This document shows, piece after piece, positions 25,473-32,713 of a stretch of 34,726 nt of DNA. The stretch is from Acidobacteriota bacterium (GTDB taxonomy: Bacteria > Acidobacteriota > Blastocatellia > HR10 > JACQTD01). Below the pieces are notes generated by a model that was given only the letters and a program-made list of their open reading frames with translations, ran no database searches and had not been told where the DNA came from. Made by a program: the position numbers and the translations under genes. Position 1 is the first letter of the stretch. Each line of letters starts with the position of its first letter. The stretch lies in the NCBI GenBank assembly GCA_016210985.1, contig JACQTD010000045.1, positions 1 to 34,726 on the forward strand. The letters are read 5' to 3'.

Positions 25473-28379
25473 ATGACGCCTGAACGGTGGCGACAAGTTG
25501 AGGAGGTGGTTCAAGAGGCGCTCGTGCGGGATGCGGCCAACCGAGCGGCCTACCTGTCCCAAGCTTGCCAAGGCGATGAATCCTTGCGCCAGGAAGTTGA
25601 AGCCCTGCTCAAGAATGAAGTGAAAGTGGAGCGCTTCATCGAGAATCCCGCCCTGGAAGTAGCGGCGGCGCGGCTAGCAGAGGAGGGCGCCCCGTCGTGG
25701 ATCGGCAAGAGCTTGGGGCCTTACAAGGTTGTGGAACGTCTTGGCGCGGGCGGGATGGGGGAGGTCTATCGCGCGCGGGACAGTCGGCTGGGCCGTGAGG
25801 TCGCGATCAAAGTCGTGACGGCCGGTTTTGCAGCGGAAGGCGAACGGCTGCGGCGATTCGAGCAGGAAGCCCGTGCCGTCGGTCAGTTGAATCATCCCAA
25901 TATTCTCATGGTCCATGACATCGGTACCCATGAAAGCGTGCCTTACATGGTGTCGGAATTGCTCGAAGGGGAGACCTTGCGAGTAAGTTTGGACCGGGGC
26001 GCGCTGCCGGTGGGGAAAGCGCTGGATTATGCCACTCAGATAGCCCGCGGCCTGGCGGCGGCGCATGAGAAGGGCATCGTGCATCGCGACCTGAAGCCGG
26101 AAAACGTGTTCCTCTCCTCAGATGGACGGGTGAAGATTCTCGACTTCGGTTTGGCGAAGCTGAAGGCGCCCCGATCGAGGCAAGAGGTGGTTTCGGAGAT
26201 CCCGGGAAATACGCTGCATACCCATCCGGGCATGGTGATGGGAACTACCGGGTACATGTCGCCGGAACAGGTGCAGGGGCGGGAGGTGGACCATCGATCG
26301 GACATCTTCTCCTTCGGTGTCATGCTCTATGAAATGCTTCTGGGGCAGCGGCCGTTTCGGGGCGAGTCGGCGGTGGAGGTGATGAATGCGATCCTGAAGG
26401 AGGAGCCACCGGAACTCGGGGGGACGGAGGCCTCGGTTCATCCGGCACTGGCGCGCGTGATCGCGCACTGTCTGGAGAAGAGTCCAGACGCGCGATTCCA
26501 GTCAATCACGGATGTAGCCTTCAATCTTGAAGGCATGCCCGGGCTCCTGGGCTCAACGCCGCTCATCTCGACATCCGCATCGAAGCGCGTCGAGAGCCAC
26601 AAGCGGCTTCGTTGGGTTGTGGGTGCGACGATGGGTCTGGCGGCGCTGGTGCTGTCCTCGGTGTCGCTCATTTACTTCCGTAGCGCGCCGGCTGATCTCC
26701 CGACGGTTCGGTCGTTCATTCTGCCTCCGGATAACTGGAGTTTTTGTTCCGTCCGCGGGGGAGGGGATCTCAGCCTCGGACCTGTCGCCGTCTCGCCCGA
26801 TGGCCGCCGTCTGGCTTTTGTCGCCGAGTCGCCCGAGGGCAACCGATTAATCTGGATTCGTTCCCTGGATGCGCTCCCAGCCGAGGTCCTGCCGGGCACG
26901 GAGGGCGCCGGCCTCCCGTTCTGGTCGCCGGATAGCCGCTTTGTGGCATTCTTCGCGGATCGAAAGCTCAAGAAGATCGACGTTTCCGGAGGCCCGCCGG
27001 TCGCGCTGTGCGATGCGCCCGACAATCGGGGAGGAACCTGGAGTCAGAAGGGGGTAATTGTATTTGCCCCGTCAATCCGCGAGCTCTATTGGGTTTCTGA
27101 CACCGGCGGAGTGGCTACCGCGATCACGAATCCCGACGAATCGCGGATGGAGAAGAGTCACCGTTTCCCTTGGTTTCTGCCCGACGGCCATACGTTCCTT
27201 TACCTGGCCATCAGTCCCGCGAACGAGAGGGAGCCTGGAACAATTTATGCTGCCTCGCTCGAGTCGAGCGAACGCAAGCTGATCTTAAAGGCCAATTCGA
27301 ATGTCGTTTATTCCCAGGGCCATCTACTTTTCCTTCGTGAAGACACCCTGATGGCGCAGCGTTTTGATCCGCAACAGTTGGCGACGATAGCGGACGCTTT
27401 TCCAATCGCACAGAACGTGCTGTTCTCATCACTGACGTACCGAGGGGTCTTTTCCGCGTCGGAGAGCGGCATACTGGCTTACGAGAGCGGCGCTGACAAG
27501 ACTGACTCCCAGCTCACCTGGCTGGATCGAACGGGGAAGACCCTCGGCGTGCTTGGCGAGGCGGCACGGCACCGCCAGCTGCGTCTCTCACCGGACGGGA
27601 AGAGGGTGGCGGTCACGATCGCTGAGCCTCGGACCGGGGACATCGATATCTGGGCCTATGACGTGGCGCGCGGTCTGAAGACGCGTTTCACCTTCGACGC
27701 CGCGGAAGAGAGGGCATTGATCTGGTCGCCTGACGGAAATCACATCTTTTATAACTCAGAGGTCAAAGGCTTCTGGGATCTTTACAAAAAAGCTGCCGAT
27801 GGTATCGGAAAGGAGGAACTGCTTCTCGAATCCAAGTTCGATAAGTATCCGAACAGTCTGACGCCGGACGGGCGGTTTCTCATCTATCACACGCGTAATA
27901 CAAAGACCGCTTACGACCTTTGGGTTTTGCCGTTATCCGGAAAAAGGGAACCGTTCCCGTTTCTACAGACGGAATTCAACGAGGCAGGAGGCCAACTATC
28001 CCCCGATGGCCGGTGGCTCGTATATCAATCGAATGTATCGGGCCAGAGTGAAATTTATGTAGCAGCCTTCCCGGGCCCGGGCCTCAAGCGGAGAATCTCC
28101 TCCTCGGGCGGCGCGCGTGTACAGTGGCGGGCTGATGGGAAAGAACTCTTCTTCCAGACACGCGACGACAAGTTCATGGCGGTGGAGATGAGATGGAAGG
28201 GAGGAGATTTGGAGATTGGGGCGCCGCGACAGTTGTTTGAGCTTCGATGGGACAGCAATGAAAGCTACGCTGTAAGTCCGGATGGCCAGCGCTTCCTGGT
28301 TAACAAGGCAGTCCAGGTGAAGGGGCCCGCTCCACTCACGCTGGTCACCAACTGGACGGCAGGTTTGAAGAAAGGATAA
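25473..28379 (+). CDS. Membrane Ser/Thr protein kinase with C-terminal PD40/beta-propeller domain
   Basis: I start at ATG 25473 (MTPERWRQVEE), giving 968 residues; the frame is open 26 codons upstream without homology. Residues 1-75 form a helical lead typical of acidobacterial kinases. The kinase domain (about 82-350) has every key motif: the glycine loop GAGGMGEVYR (91-100), K113 in VAIKV, HRDLKPEN (D206), DFG (224-226) and YMSPEQ (261-266). One membrane helix (about 381-402) puts the rest outside: a beta-propeller-like region with repeated SPDGRRLAF, WSPDSRFVAF and SPDGKRVAV units. It may sense an external signal and phosphorylate cytoplasmic targets, perhaps the nearby ECF sigma factor; this last point is inference. 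Confidence 0.93.
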   Translation: MTPERWRQVEEVVQEALVRDAANRAAYLSQACQGDESLRQEVEALLKNEVKVERFIENPALEVAAARLAEEGAPSWIGKSLGPYKVVERLGAGGMGEVYRARDSRLGREVAIKVVTAGFAAEGERLRRFEQEARAVGQLNHPNILMVHDIGTHESVPYMVSELLEGETLRVSLDRGALPVGKALDYATQIARGLAAAHEKGIVHRDLKPENVFLSSDGRVKILDFGLAKLKAPRSRQEVVSEIPGNTLHTHPGMVMGTTGYMSPEQVQGREVDHRSDIFSFGVMLYEMLLGQRPFRGESAVEVMNAILKEEPPELGGTEASVHPALARVIAHCLEKSPDARFQSITDVAFNLEGMPGLLGSTPLISTSASKRVESHKRLRWVVGATMGLAALVLSSVSLIYFRSAPADLPTVRSFILPPDNWSFCSVRGGGDLSLGPVAVSPDGRRLAFVAESPEGNRLIWIRSLDALPAEVLPGTEGAGLPFWSPDSRFVAFFADRKLKKIDVSGGPPVALCDAPDNRGGTWSQKGVIVFAPSIRELYWVSDTGGVATAITNPDESRMEKSHRFPWFLPDGHTFLYLAISPANEREPGTIYAASLESSERKLILKANSNVVYSQGHLLFLREDTLMAQRFDPQQLATIADAFPIAQNVLFSSLTYRGVFSASESGILAYESGADKTDSQLTWLDRTGKTLGVLGEAARHRQLRLSPDGKRVAVTIAEPRTGDIDIWAYDVARGLKTRFTFDAAEERALIWSPDGNHIFYNSEVKGFWDLYKKAADGIGKEELLLESKFDKYPNSLTPDGRFLIYHTRNTKTAYDLWVLPLSGKREPFPFLQTEFNEAGGQLSPDGRWLVYQSNVSGQSEIYVAAFPGPGLKRRISSSGGARVQWRADGKELFFQTRDDKFMAVEMRWKGGDLEIGAPRQLFELRWDSNESYAVSPDGQRFLVNKAVQVKGPAPLTLVTNWTAGLKKG

Positions 28380-28454
28380 GTCACCGGTGGAGAGCGGGCA
28401 GTCCGCGGTCCATGGTCGACTGCACTTTGCCCGTTGGGAGCCGTGAAAGGTGGC

Positions 28455-28757
28455 ATGATCAGGCAACTTACGAACTTGCCAGGTATTGAGAGCCCTTTAC
28501 GTCCAAGTGACAGGGGACGATGGGCTCCGAAGCACACACTCTTCTCCCTCGTGTTGCTTGCTGGATTGCACTGGGCCGTCGAGATGCCGGGGTTGGCTCA
28601 AACAGCGCAAGTCACGGGCCGCGTTACCGACAGCCGTGGCGCGGTCGTTCCAGATGCCGTGCTGACCCTGATCCACATCAGCACAGGCACGAGTAGGAAG
28701 ACCGTCTCGAACCAGGAGGGGATCTACAACTTTCCATTCCTGGCGCCGGGGCGGTGT
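28455..28757 (+). pseudogene. Truncated N-terminus of an Oar-type TonB-dependent receptor
   Basis: From the ATG at 28455 (AAAGGTGG just upstream) the frame encodes a signal peptide (hydrophobic HTLFSLVLLAGLHW) and then a carboxypeptidase-regulatory-like domain: QVTGRVTDSRGAVVPDA, TGTSRKTVSNQEGIYNFPFLAPG. Full receptors continue for about 1000 residues with a plug and barrel. Homology ends abruptly around 28757, where a set of leftward genes begins, so about 90% of the receptor is missing. It follows the kinase by 75 bases. In intact loci, such receptors often import oligosaccharides or metal chelates. Confidence 0.8.
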
Positions 28758-28772
28758 CTGGTAATGTCGAGA

Positions 28773-29069
28773 CTAACGACGTCTTGCCGTTTTCGATCGT
28801 TTAGTCCTACCACGCTTCTTGCTTGAACTGGGATTCACGATGGATGCATCAACGGACAGAGGATTAGGCTCTCCGAATCTCTGGATACCCAATTCGAGGA
28901 TCGGGACAAGGGCGGTAGGATACGTCTCTTTAAGGGCAGTGGTCACATTCTTCGCTTCGATGCCGAACTTCACGAGTATGGCCCAGTGTCCTTCGTGGAT
29001 GCCCTGCTTCTTCAGCAGCGCTTCGGCAATCTCCTTGAAGGTAAAAGCTATCTGCGATGTCTCAGCCAT
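28773..29069 (-). CDS. Unrecognised 98-residue protein (third gene of XRE operon)
   Basis: I take the ATG at 29069 (MAETSQIAFTF); upstream sequence in the frame overlaps the XRE gene and looks non-coding here. The N-terminal 70 residues are probably a folded helical/strand domain (FKEIAEALLKKQGIHEGHWAILVKFGIEA), and the last 20 are a basic tail rich in Lys, Arg and Ser (KKRGRTKRSKTARRR), which could bind nucleic acid. I do not recognise a family with known function. It begins 26 bases after the XRE stop and is probably translated from the same transcript. Confidence 0.65.
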   Translation of the reverse strand: MAETSQIAFTFKEIAEALLKKQGIHEGHWAILVKFGIEAKNVTTALKETYPTALVPILELGIQRFGEPNPLSVDASIVNPSSSKKRGRTKRSKTARRR

Positions 29070-29094
29070 TTGGACTCCCTGCGACAGCTTGTCT

Positions 29095-29619
29095 TTAGGC
29101 GACGTTGGCAGCCGATGTCGCGTTCTCGGCCATAGTGGGATATTCCCATTCAGCAAACCTGCCGCCTGTGCCACGCCGGAATACGAAAGCCCGGATTTGA
29201 TATCGCTGGTTTCTGGCGCTAAGATTCTCAGCGTTCACGGCGGTTTCGCGATCAGCCCGCTTGCTCTCCAACGCCCAAAAGTCTTGAGGCTTCCCAGCGT
29301 TTTCCCAGCAAATACGGAAAACGTCAGAGATAATCGGACCCTTAGTATTGTCCCGGTCGGCGTCATCATAGGCAACGATGGCAACCTTCAATCCCAGAGC
29401 CCTAGCACATCGAACAATCGTCACCAAGCCTAAATTTCCAGGGTTGTTCAGCAGTTGCGAGACCCGCCCCTTGCTCACTCCTAGCGCCTGTGCGAGCCTC
29501 GACTTACTCAATCTTTTAGACTCCATCTTGGCTTCAATTTGGACCACAAAATCAGACGCAATGCGGTACAGGAAATCCGCCGTACTTTGCTCGCTCCAAT
29601 GGGCAACTTGTTTCCTCAT
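29095..29619 (-). CDS. XRE-type helix-turn-helix regulator
   Basis: The 174-residue protein has an HTH domain at about 33-85: SKSRLAQALGVSKGRVSQLLN, followed by LGLVTIVRCARALGLKVAIVAY, the usual XRE arrangement. The last 85 residues have no recognised domain. Its start overlaps the stop of the 161-residue gene by 4 bases (29616-29619), so the two are translationally coupled. A palindromic candidate operator lies at 30122-30139 in front of the operon, which makes autoregulation likely. It resembles the antitoxin/regulator part of small toxin-antitoxin systems; the alternative is a plain transcription factor of a mobile element. Confidence 0.85.
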   Translation of the reverse strand: MRKQVAHWSEQSTADFLYRIASDFVVQIEAKMESKRLSKSRLAQALGVSKGRVSQLLNNPGNLGLVTIVRCARALGLKVAIVAYDDADRDNTKGPIISDVFRICWENAGKPQDFWALESKRADRETAVNAENLSARNQRYQIRAFVFRRGTGGRFAEWEYPTMAENATSAANVA

Positions 29620-30101
29620 CTCCGCCCTCCGCTGTTGAGTCGGAAAAGACTAGTCACGGCGCGTCTAATCTCGGTGTTGTTCGACATATCAAGAGCCCTT
29701 CTCAACTCGGTCTCGTCGGTCTCACGCTCTCGCTTGCTTGCATAAACACCAAGCACACACGCCTCAAACCTGGGATCGCTGGGGGCAAGATCCGCCCTCG
29801 GATGACACAAGAATCCATACATCCTACGATCTAATTTCCCGTCCGATGCCTTGAACACGAAGCAGTTTGAATAGCGTCCACCGTATTCCGATTTATCCCA
29901 ACCATGAAATCGCTTCCTATTCACCATGCCCTCCGTCCAGTAGTCAAATCCCGTGAGAAAGCCACGCCTTACATTCTCGGACAGACCCTGGTATTCACCA
30001 CTGGCATTCATCCAAGCGAAGCCGTACCATTGGACCAAGATAACCGCCCGCCTCGCAGTGGAGTGCAGAATCTCCGCCGAACACGGTCTTGGCTTCGCCA
30101 T
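29616..30101 (-). CDS. Unrecognised 161-residue protein, first gene of XRE operon (possible toxin/effector)
   Basis: The ATG at 30101 lies 21 bases from a candidate operator. The protein is rich in aromatic and charged residues (LVQWYGFAWMNASGEYQGLS, RRGFLTGFDYWTEGMVNRKRFHGWDKSEYGGRYSNCFVF), has no membrane segment or signal peptide, and is probably a compact cytoplasmic alpha/beta protein. No motif of a known nuclease or transferase stood out. The HTH gene follows with a 4-base overlap, as is common for toxin-antitoxin or effector-regulator pairs. A toxin role is only suggested by the layout; I do not recognise the family. Confidence 0.65.
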   Translation of the reverse strand: MAKPRPCSAEILHSTARRAVILVQWYGFAWMNASGEYQGLSENVRRGFLTGFDYWTEGMVNRKRFHGWDKSEYGGRYSNCFVFKASDGKLDRRMYGFLCHPRADLAPSDPRFEACVLGVYASKRERETDETELRRALDMSNNTEIRRAVTSLFRLNSGGRR

Positions 30102-30121
30102 TCATGGCACCAGACAGACCA

Positions 30122-30139
30122 GTTTAGCTATAACTAAAC
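30122..30139 (-). promoter_or_regulatory. Palindromic operator before the XRE operon
   Basis: GTTTAG-CTATAA-CTAAAC has perfect 6-base arms around an AT-rich centre, 21 bases before the ATG at 30101. The centre gives TTATAG on the minus strand, a possible -10, so a repressor bound here would block the promoter. XRE proteins commonly bind such sites. Confidence 0.6.
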
Positions 30140-30311
30140 CCTGCGTCAAGGCCGCTTTTCCCACCTAGCCTTCGCGGCCCTCTTCGCGATTGCGTATCGT
30201 TGGTAGTGGGGATTACGCCGTGATTGGTTCGCCGCAAGCAGGCCGAATCACCTCAACCTCGATGCCCAACCGTCAGGTGCAGATCGGATTGAGGCTGGTC
30301 TTCTGATATTC

Positions 30312-30525
30312 TTAGTAGAACACTTTCAGGCCGAAGTTGAAGTACCGCTGTAGCGTGCGCTCCCCGGTCGGCAGGTATCCATCGCGCAGTCGGTCCGGAG
30401 GGGCGGCCGCCAATGAATTGCTCGGATCAATACTGAGCGTGGCCGTGAACGGCAATCCGCTGTGCAGGCTCGCGATCCCGGTCCATCTCCAGCAGAACCG
30501 GCCGGGAAATGAACAATGCCTACTC
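30312..30525 (-). pseudogene. C-terminal remnant of a TonB-dependent receptor
   Basis: The minus-strand frame ending at TAA 30312-30314 holds WTGIASLHSGLPFTATLS and ends RYFNFGLKVFY, the usual last barrel strand of Oar-type receptors, with the terminal aromatic. The frame is closed by a stop at about 30527. The part between these two motifs is shorter than in intact receptors, so there is an internal deletion too. It is on the strand opposite to the N-terminal fragment at 28455-28757, so the two are either from different receptors or one was inverted. Confidence 0.7.
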
Positions 30526-30580
30526 GGGAGTCAATCGCTTGACATTATTGAGTATGTAGGACAGCACGTGAAATGAATCG

Positions 30581-30597
30581 ATCTATGATGCATAGAT
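30581..30597. promoter_or_regulatory. Palindrome upstream of vapBC
   Basis: ATCTATG-ATG-CATAGAT is a perfect palindrome with a 3-base centre, about 86-100 bases before the vapB start. Distance and symmetry fit a VapB or VapBC autoregulatory operator, though another DNA-binding protein is possible. Confidence 0.45.
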
Positions 30598-30653
30598 TCT
30601 CTCACGATTCGTCGATGTCCTCATCTTCCCACGGGACACTGTGTGTAGTCACA

Positions 30654-30682
30654 TTGACAAATAGTCTTTAAATGATCATGAT
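30654..30682 (+). promoter_or_regulatory. vapBC promoter
   Basis: TTGACA (30654-30659), 17-base spacer, CATGAT (30677-30682). ATGATCAT (30672-30679), a perfect palindrome, overlaps the -10. A start site about 7 bases past the box falls near ATG 30689, so the mRNA may be leaderless or nearly so. Confidence 0.5.
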
Positions 30683-30988
30683 GTGATTATGAGGAGATCA
30701 ATTCCTGAGGACAAGCCGCCGCGGCAAAGTGAAGTCAGGGTGGCGGAGATGAAGGCCAACTTCAGCGAGTATCTGCGTCGAGCTTCAGCCGGGGAGAGGG
30801 TGACGGTGATGAAGCGAGATCGACCGGTTGCCCAGCTCGTCCCGGTGCCGGATGAGAAGCACCTACTGCGCCTCAGGAAGCCGATAAAGGACCCAACGGG
30901 TCTTCTCCCGCTGCTTGATGTTCCACCCGTCGGCCGTGGAAAGGTCAAGAGCCTTAAATTGCTTCTGGAAGATCGACGGAGGCGGTAG
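30683..30988 (+). CDS. vapB: Phd/YefM-type antitoxin (VapB)
   Basis: The protein (GTG at 30683, or ATG at 30689; 101 or 99 residues) carries a Phd/YefM-like domain: VRVAEMKANFSEYLRRASAGERVTVMKRDRPVAQLVPV, where the last part binds DNA and the C-terminal tail neutralises the toxin in this family. Its C-terminal 40 residues are basic. Its partner, a PIN-domain gene, follows after 9 bases. The palindromes in front fit the usual autoregulation by antitoxin or complex. Confidence 0.88.
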   Translation: MIMRRSIPEDKPPRQSEVRVAEMKANFSEYLRRASAGERVTVMKRDRPVAQLVPVPDEKHLLRLRKPIKDPTGLLPLLDVPPVGRGKVKSLKLLLEDRRRR

Positions 30989-30997
30989 CGATCGGCG

Positions 30998-31414
30998 GTG
31001 ATTGCTTACGTGGACAGTTCAGTGCTGCTTCGAAAGCTCTTGGGAGAGGCCAACCCTTTGGAGGAGCTATTCAAGGCGAGCTACTTTGTGTCATCTGAAC
31101 TTCTCAGGACTGAGTGTTTAAGGACTATGCACCGCCTCCGCATAGCGGGTGTGCTGAACGACGAAGAGATGGCCGGCCGATGCCGGATACTCCACGAGGC
31201 ATTTCAATATTTCGAATTCGTGGAAGTCAATCGGGAGGTCCTGGACCGGGCATCGGAGGCCTTTCCAACAAGTTTAGGCACGCTTGACGCCCTTCACCTT
31301 GCTTCCGCGATCCTGTGGAAGCGAACACAGCAAAGTGAGCTGACGATGCTCACGCACGATCGTTCGCTGGGACGTGCCGCGCGCTCCCTAGGCTTTGCTG
31401 TGTTCGGTGTTTAG
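30998..31414 (+). CDS. vapC: PIN-domain toxin (VapC)
   Basis: The 138-residue protein (GTG start at 30998) is a PIN-domain ribonuclease of the VapC type, which cuts tRNA or rRNA when not bound by the antitoxin. All four acidic residues of the active site are visible: D6 in AYVDSSVL, E39 in LRTECL, D97 in GTLDALHLASA and D121 in THDRSLGRAA. The gene lies 9 bases after the antitoxin gene. Nothing indicates that the pair is broken. Confidence 0.92.
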   Translation: MIAYVDSSVLLRKLLGEANPLEELFKASYFVSSELLRTECLRTMHRLRIAGVLNDEEMAGRCRILHEAFQYFEFVEVNREVLDRASEAFPTSLGTLDALHLASAILWKRTQQSELTMLTHDRSLGRAARSLGFAVFGV

Positions 31415-31551
31415 GCACGACCGTCTTCGTGGCGCGACCCTACGCCGTAGGAGGCTGCTCAATTTCGGACTGACGCGCGACGACTTGGGCGATCCAGGTC
31501 AGCAAATTAGAACGGCCGGAAACGGATGTCTTCGTGGACCGACTCGGGCTC

Positions 31552-32460
31552 CTACTCGAGTTTCGTGATGTATTCATTGTTCCGCCAGAAATTTGCAGTT
31601 GCGCCCATGCCTGAGATAGTCAGGCTGCGGCTCCCGCCATCGGCGGTCGGAACCTGCAACTTGCCTCCCGGAACATCGACTTTGACATTGGCCATCGCCT
31701 GTGGAATCGACGACCGGAGGTCGCTTTGAGTCGCAGCCCAGGCGGACCGCTGGGGGATGAGAAAGCGGAAAGGTTGCGACTGGGGATCGTTTTTGCTCCG
31801 CGTGACGATCGGGCCGGGGCACGTGGCCTCAGCCGAGACATTGAGGCCGATACCGGGGTCCGTCACGGTAAACTTGAAGCTGAGATTCCCTCCGTCTTCC
31901 ACAATCTGCGCGTTGACATTGGCCAAGCGGCTGGCGCCTGGCCCAAACACCGCGTTCTGGTAGTCCACCAATTCTTGGCTGGACCATTCCTGGACCAGAA
32001 AACCCTGTTCCTGGCGATTTGGCATGAGGTTGGTGTTTATGACACCGGTCTGGATCCGCAGTCCCGAGCCTGGTCCGAACGTTTTGCCGTCACTGAGGCT
32101 CGTAGTGCGTTGCTGAAACAAGAAAAGCAGGCCCACCTGGGCCATGTTAGAGCCTGCGGGATTTGGTCTGGCGATGAATCCAGGCGGAAGCACCGCTTGA
32201 ATCTCCGCCAGGGGAACCAAGATTGTGATCTGAACTAGAAACGTTTGCAGTGAGCGAGCCTCGGCGCCCGCCATTAACGGGCTGGTTGGTCCCTGTACGC
32301 CCGGTTCCGCATCATTGTAATCATAACTCGGTGGCGGGGAACCGGATCCTGTCTGAGCCGATCCAACACGAAAAGGAACCGCCATAATCATACCCACGAG
32401 GCCCAGGGCAGCCAGCCCGAGCCTGAAACCTGTGAAAATATCTGACGTTCGATCTTTCAT
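31552..32460 (-). CDS. Secreted protein of unknown function
   Basis: The 302-residue protein has an N-terminal signal peptide or anchor (about 12-38, GFRLGLAALGLVGMIMAVPF). Strands follow, with VQITILVPLAEIQAVLPPGFIA and VGLLFLFQQRT, loosely like the beta-barrel of acetoacetate decarboxylase-type proteins (LPPGF), but no catalytic lysine or metal site is convincing. The stretch GQLQV/GGKLQV and the final SGMGATANFWRNNEYITKLE have no recognised match. The ATG has a strong GGGAGGAGG upstream, so it is a real, well-translated gene. No functional context comes from its neighbours. Confidence 0.75.
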   Translation of the reverse strand: MKDRTSDIFTGFRLGLAALGLVGMIMAVPFRVGSAQTGSGSPPPSYDYNDAEPGVQGPTSPLMAGAEARSLQTFLVQITILVPLAEIQAVLPPGFIARPNPAGSNMAQVGLLFLFQQRTTSLSDGKTFGPGSGLRIQTGVINTNLMPNRQEQGFLVQEWSSQELVDYQNAVFGPGASRLANVNAQIVEDGGNLSFKFTVTDPGIGLNVSAEATCPGPIVTRSKNDPQSQPFRFLIPQRSAWAATQSDLRSSIPQAMANVKVDVPGGKLQVPTADGGSRSLTISGMGATANFWRNNEYITKLE

Positions 32461-32660
32461 ATCCTCCTCCCGCTAATCTGTAATGGGTTAATCAAATCTG
32501 ATCTTGCCATCAACGGCTTCACGGCAGTTCCCATGGACGATTCTCATTTGCTCCCCCGTTCGCTTACTGGTTTCAATTACATGTGATAAACTGCCTCTCC
32601 AAGCTAGTTGAGCCGATCATGTTTCGCGGAGCTCGGGCCGAATTCTTCGCTCGGTGTGGC

Positions 32661-32707
32661 CTAAAAGTCCTTAAGAGAGCCATTGGTTTTTCCTAAGATT
32701 TGCTAAG
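32661..32707 (+). promoter_or_regulatory. Helically phased TAA repeats before the winged-helix regulator
   Basis: The 253-base gap 32461-32713 has no gene. TAA cores in similar contexts lie at 32662, 32672, 32694 and 32704, two pairs of 10-base direct repeats (CTAAAAGTCC/TTAAGAGAGC and TCCTAAGATT/TGCTAAGTCC). OmpR-type winged-helix proteins bind such tandem half-sites, so autoregulation is possible. Confidence 0.35.
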
Positions 32708-32713
32708 TCCGGT

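Noticed and set aside
30337-30576. 79-codon + strand open frame
   Set aside because: It is antisense to the TonB-receptor C-terminal remnant, whose conserved end motif reads on the minus strand.
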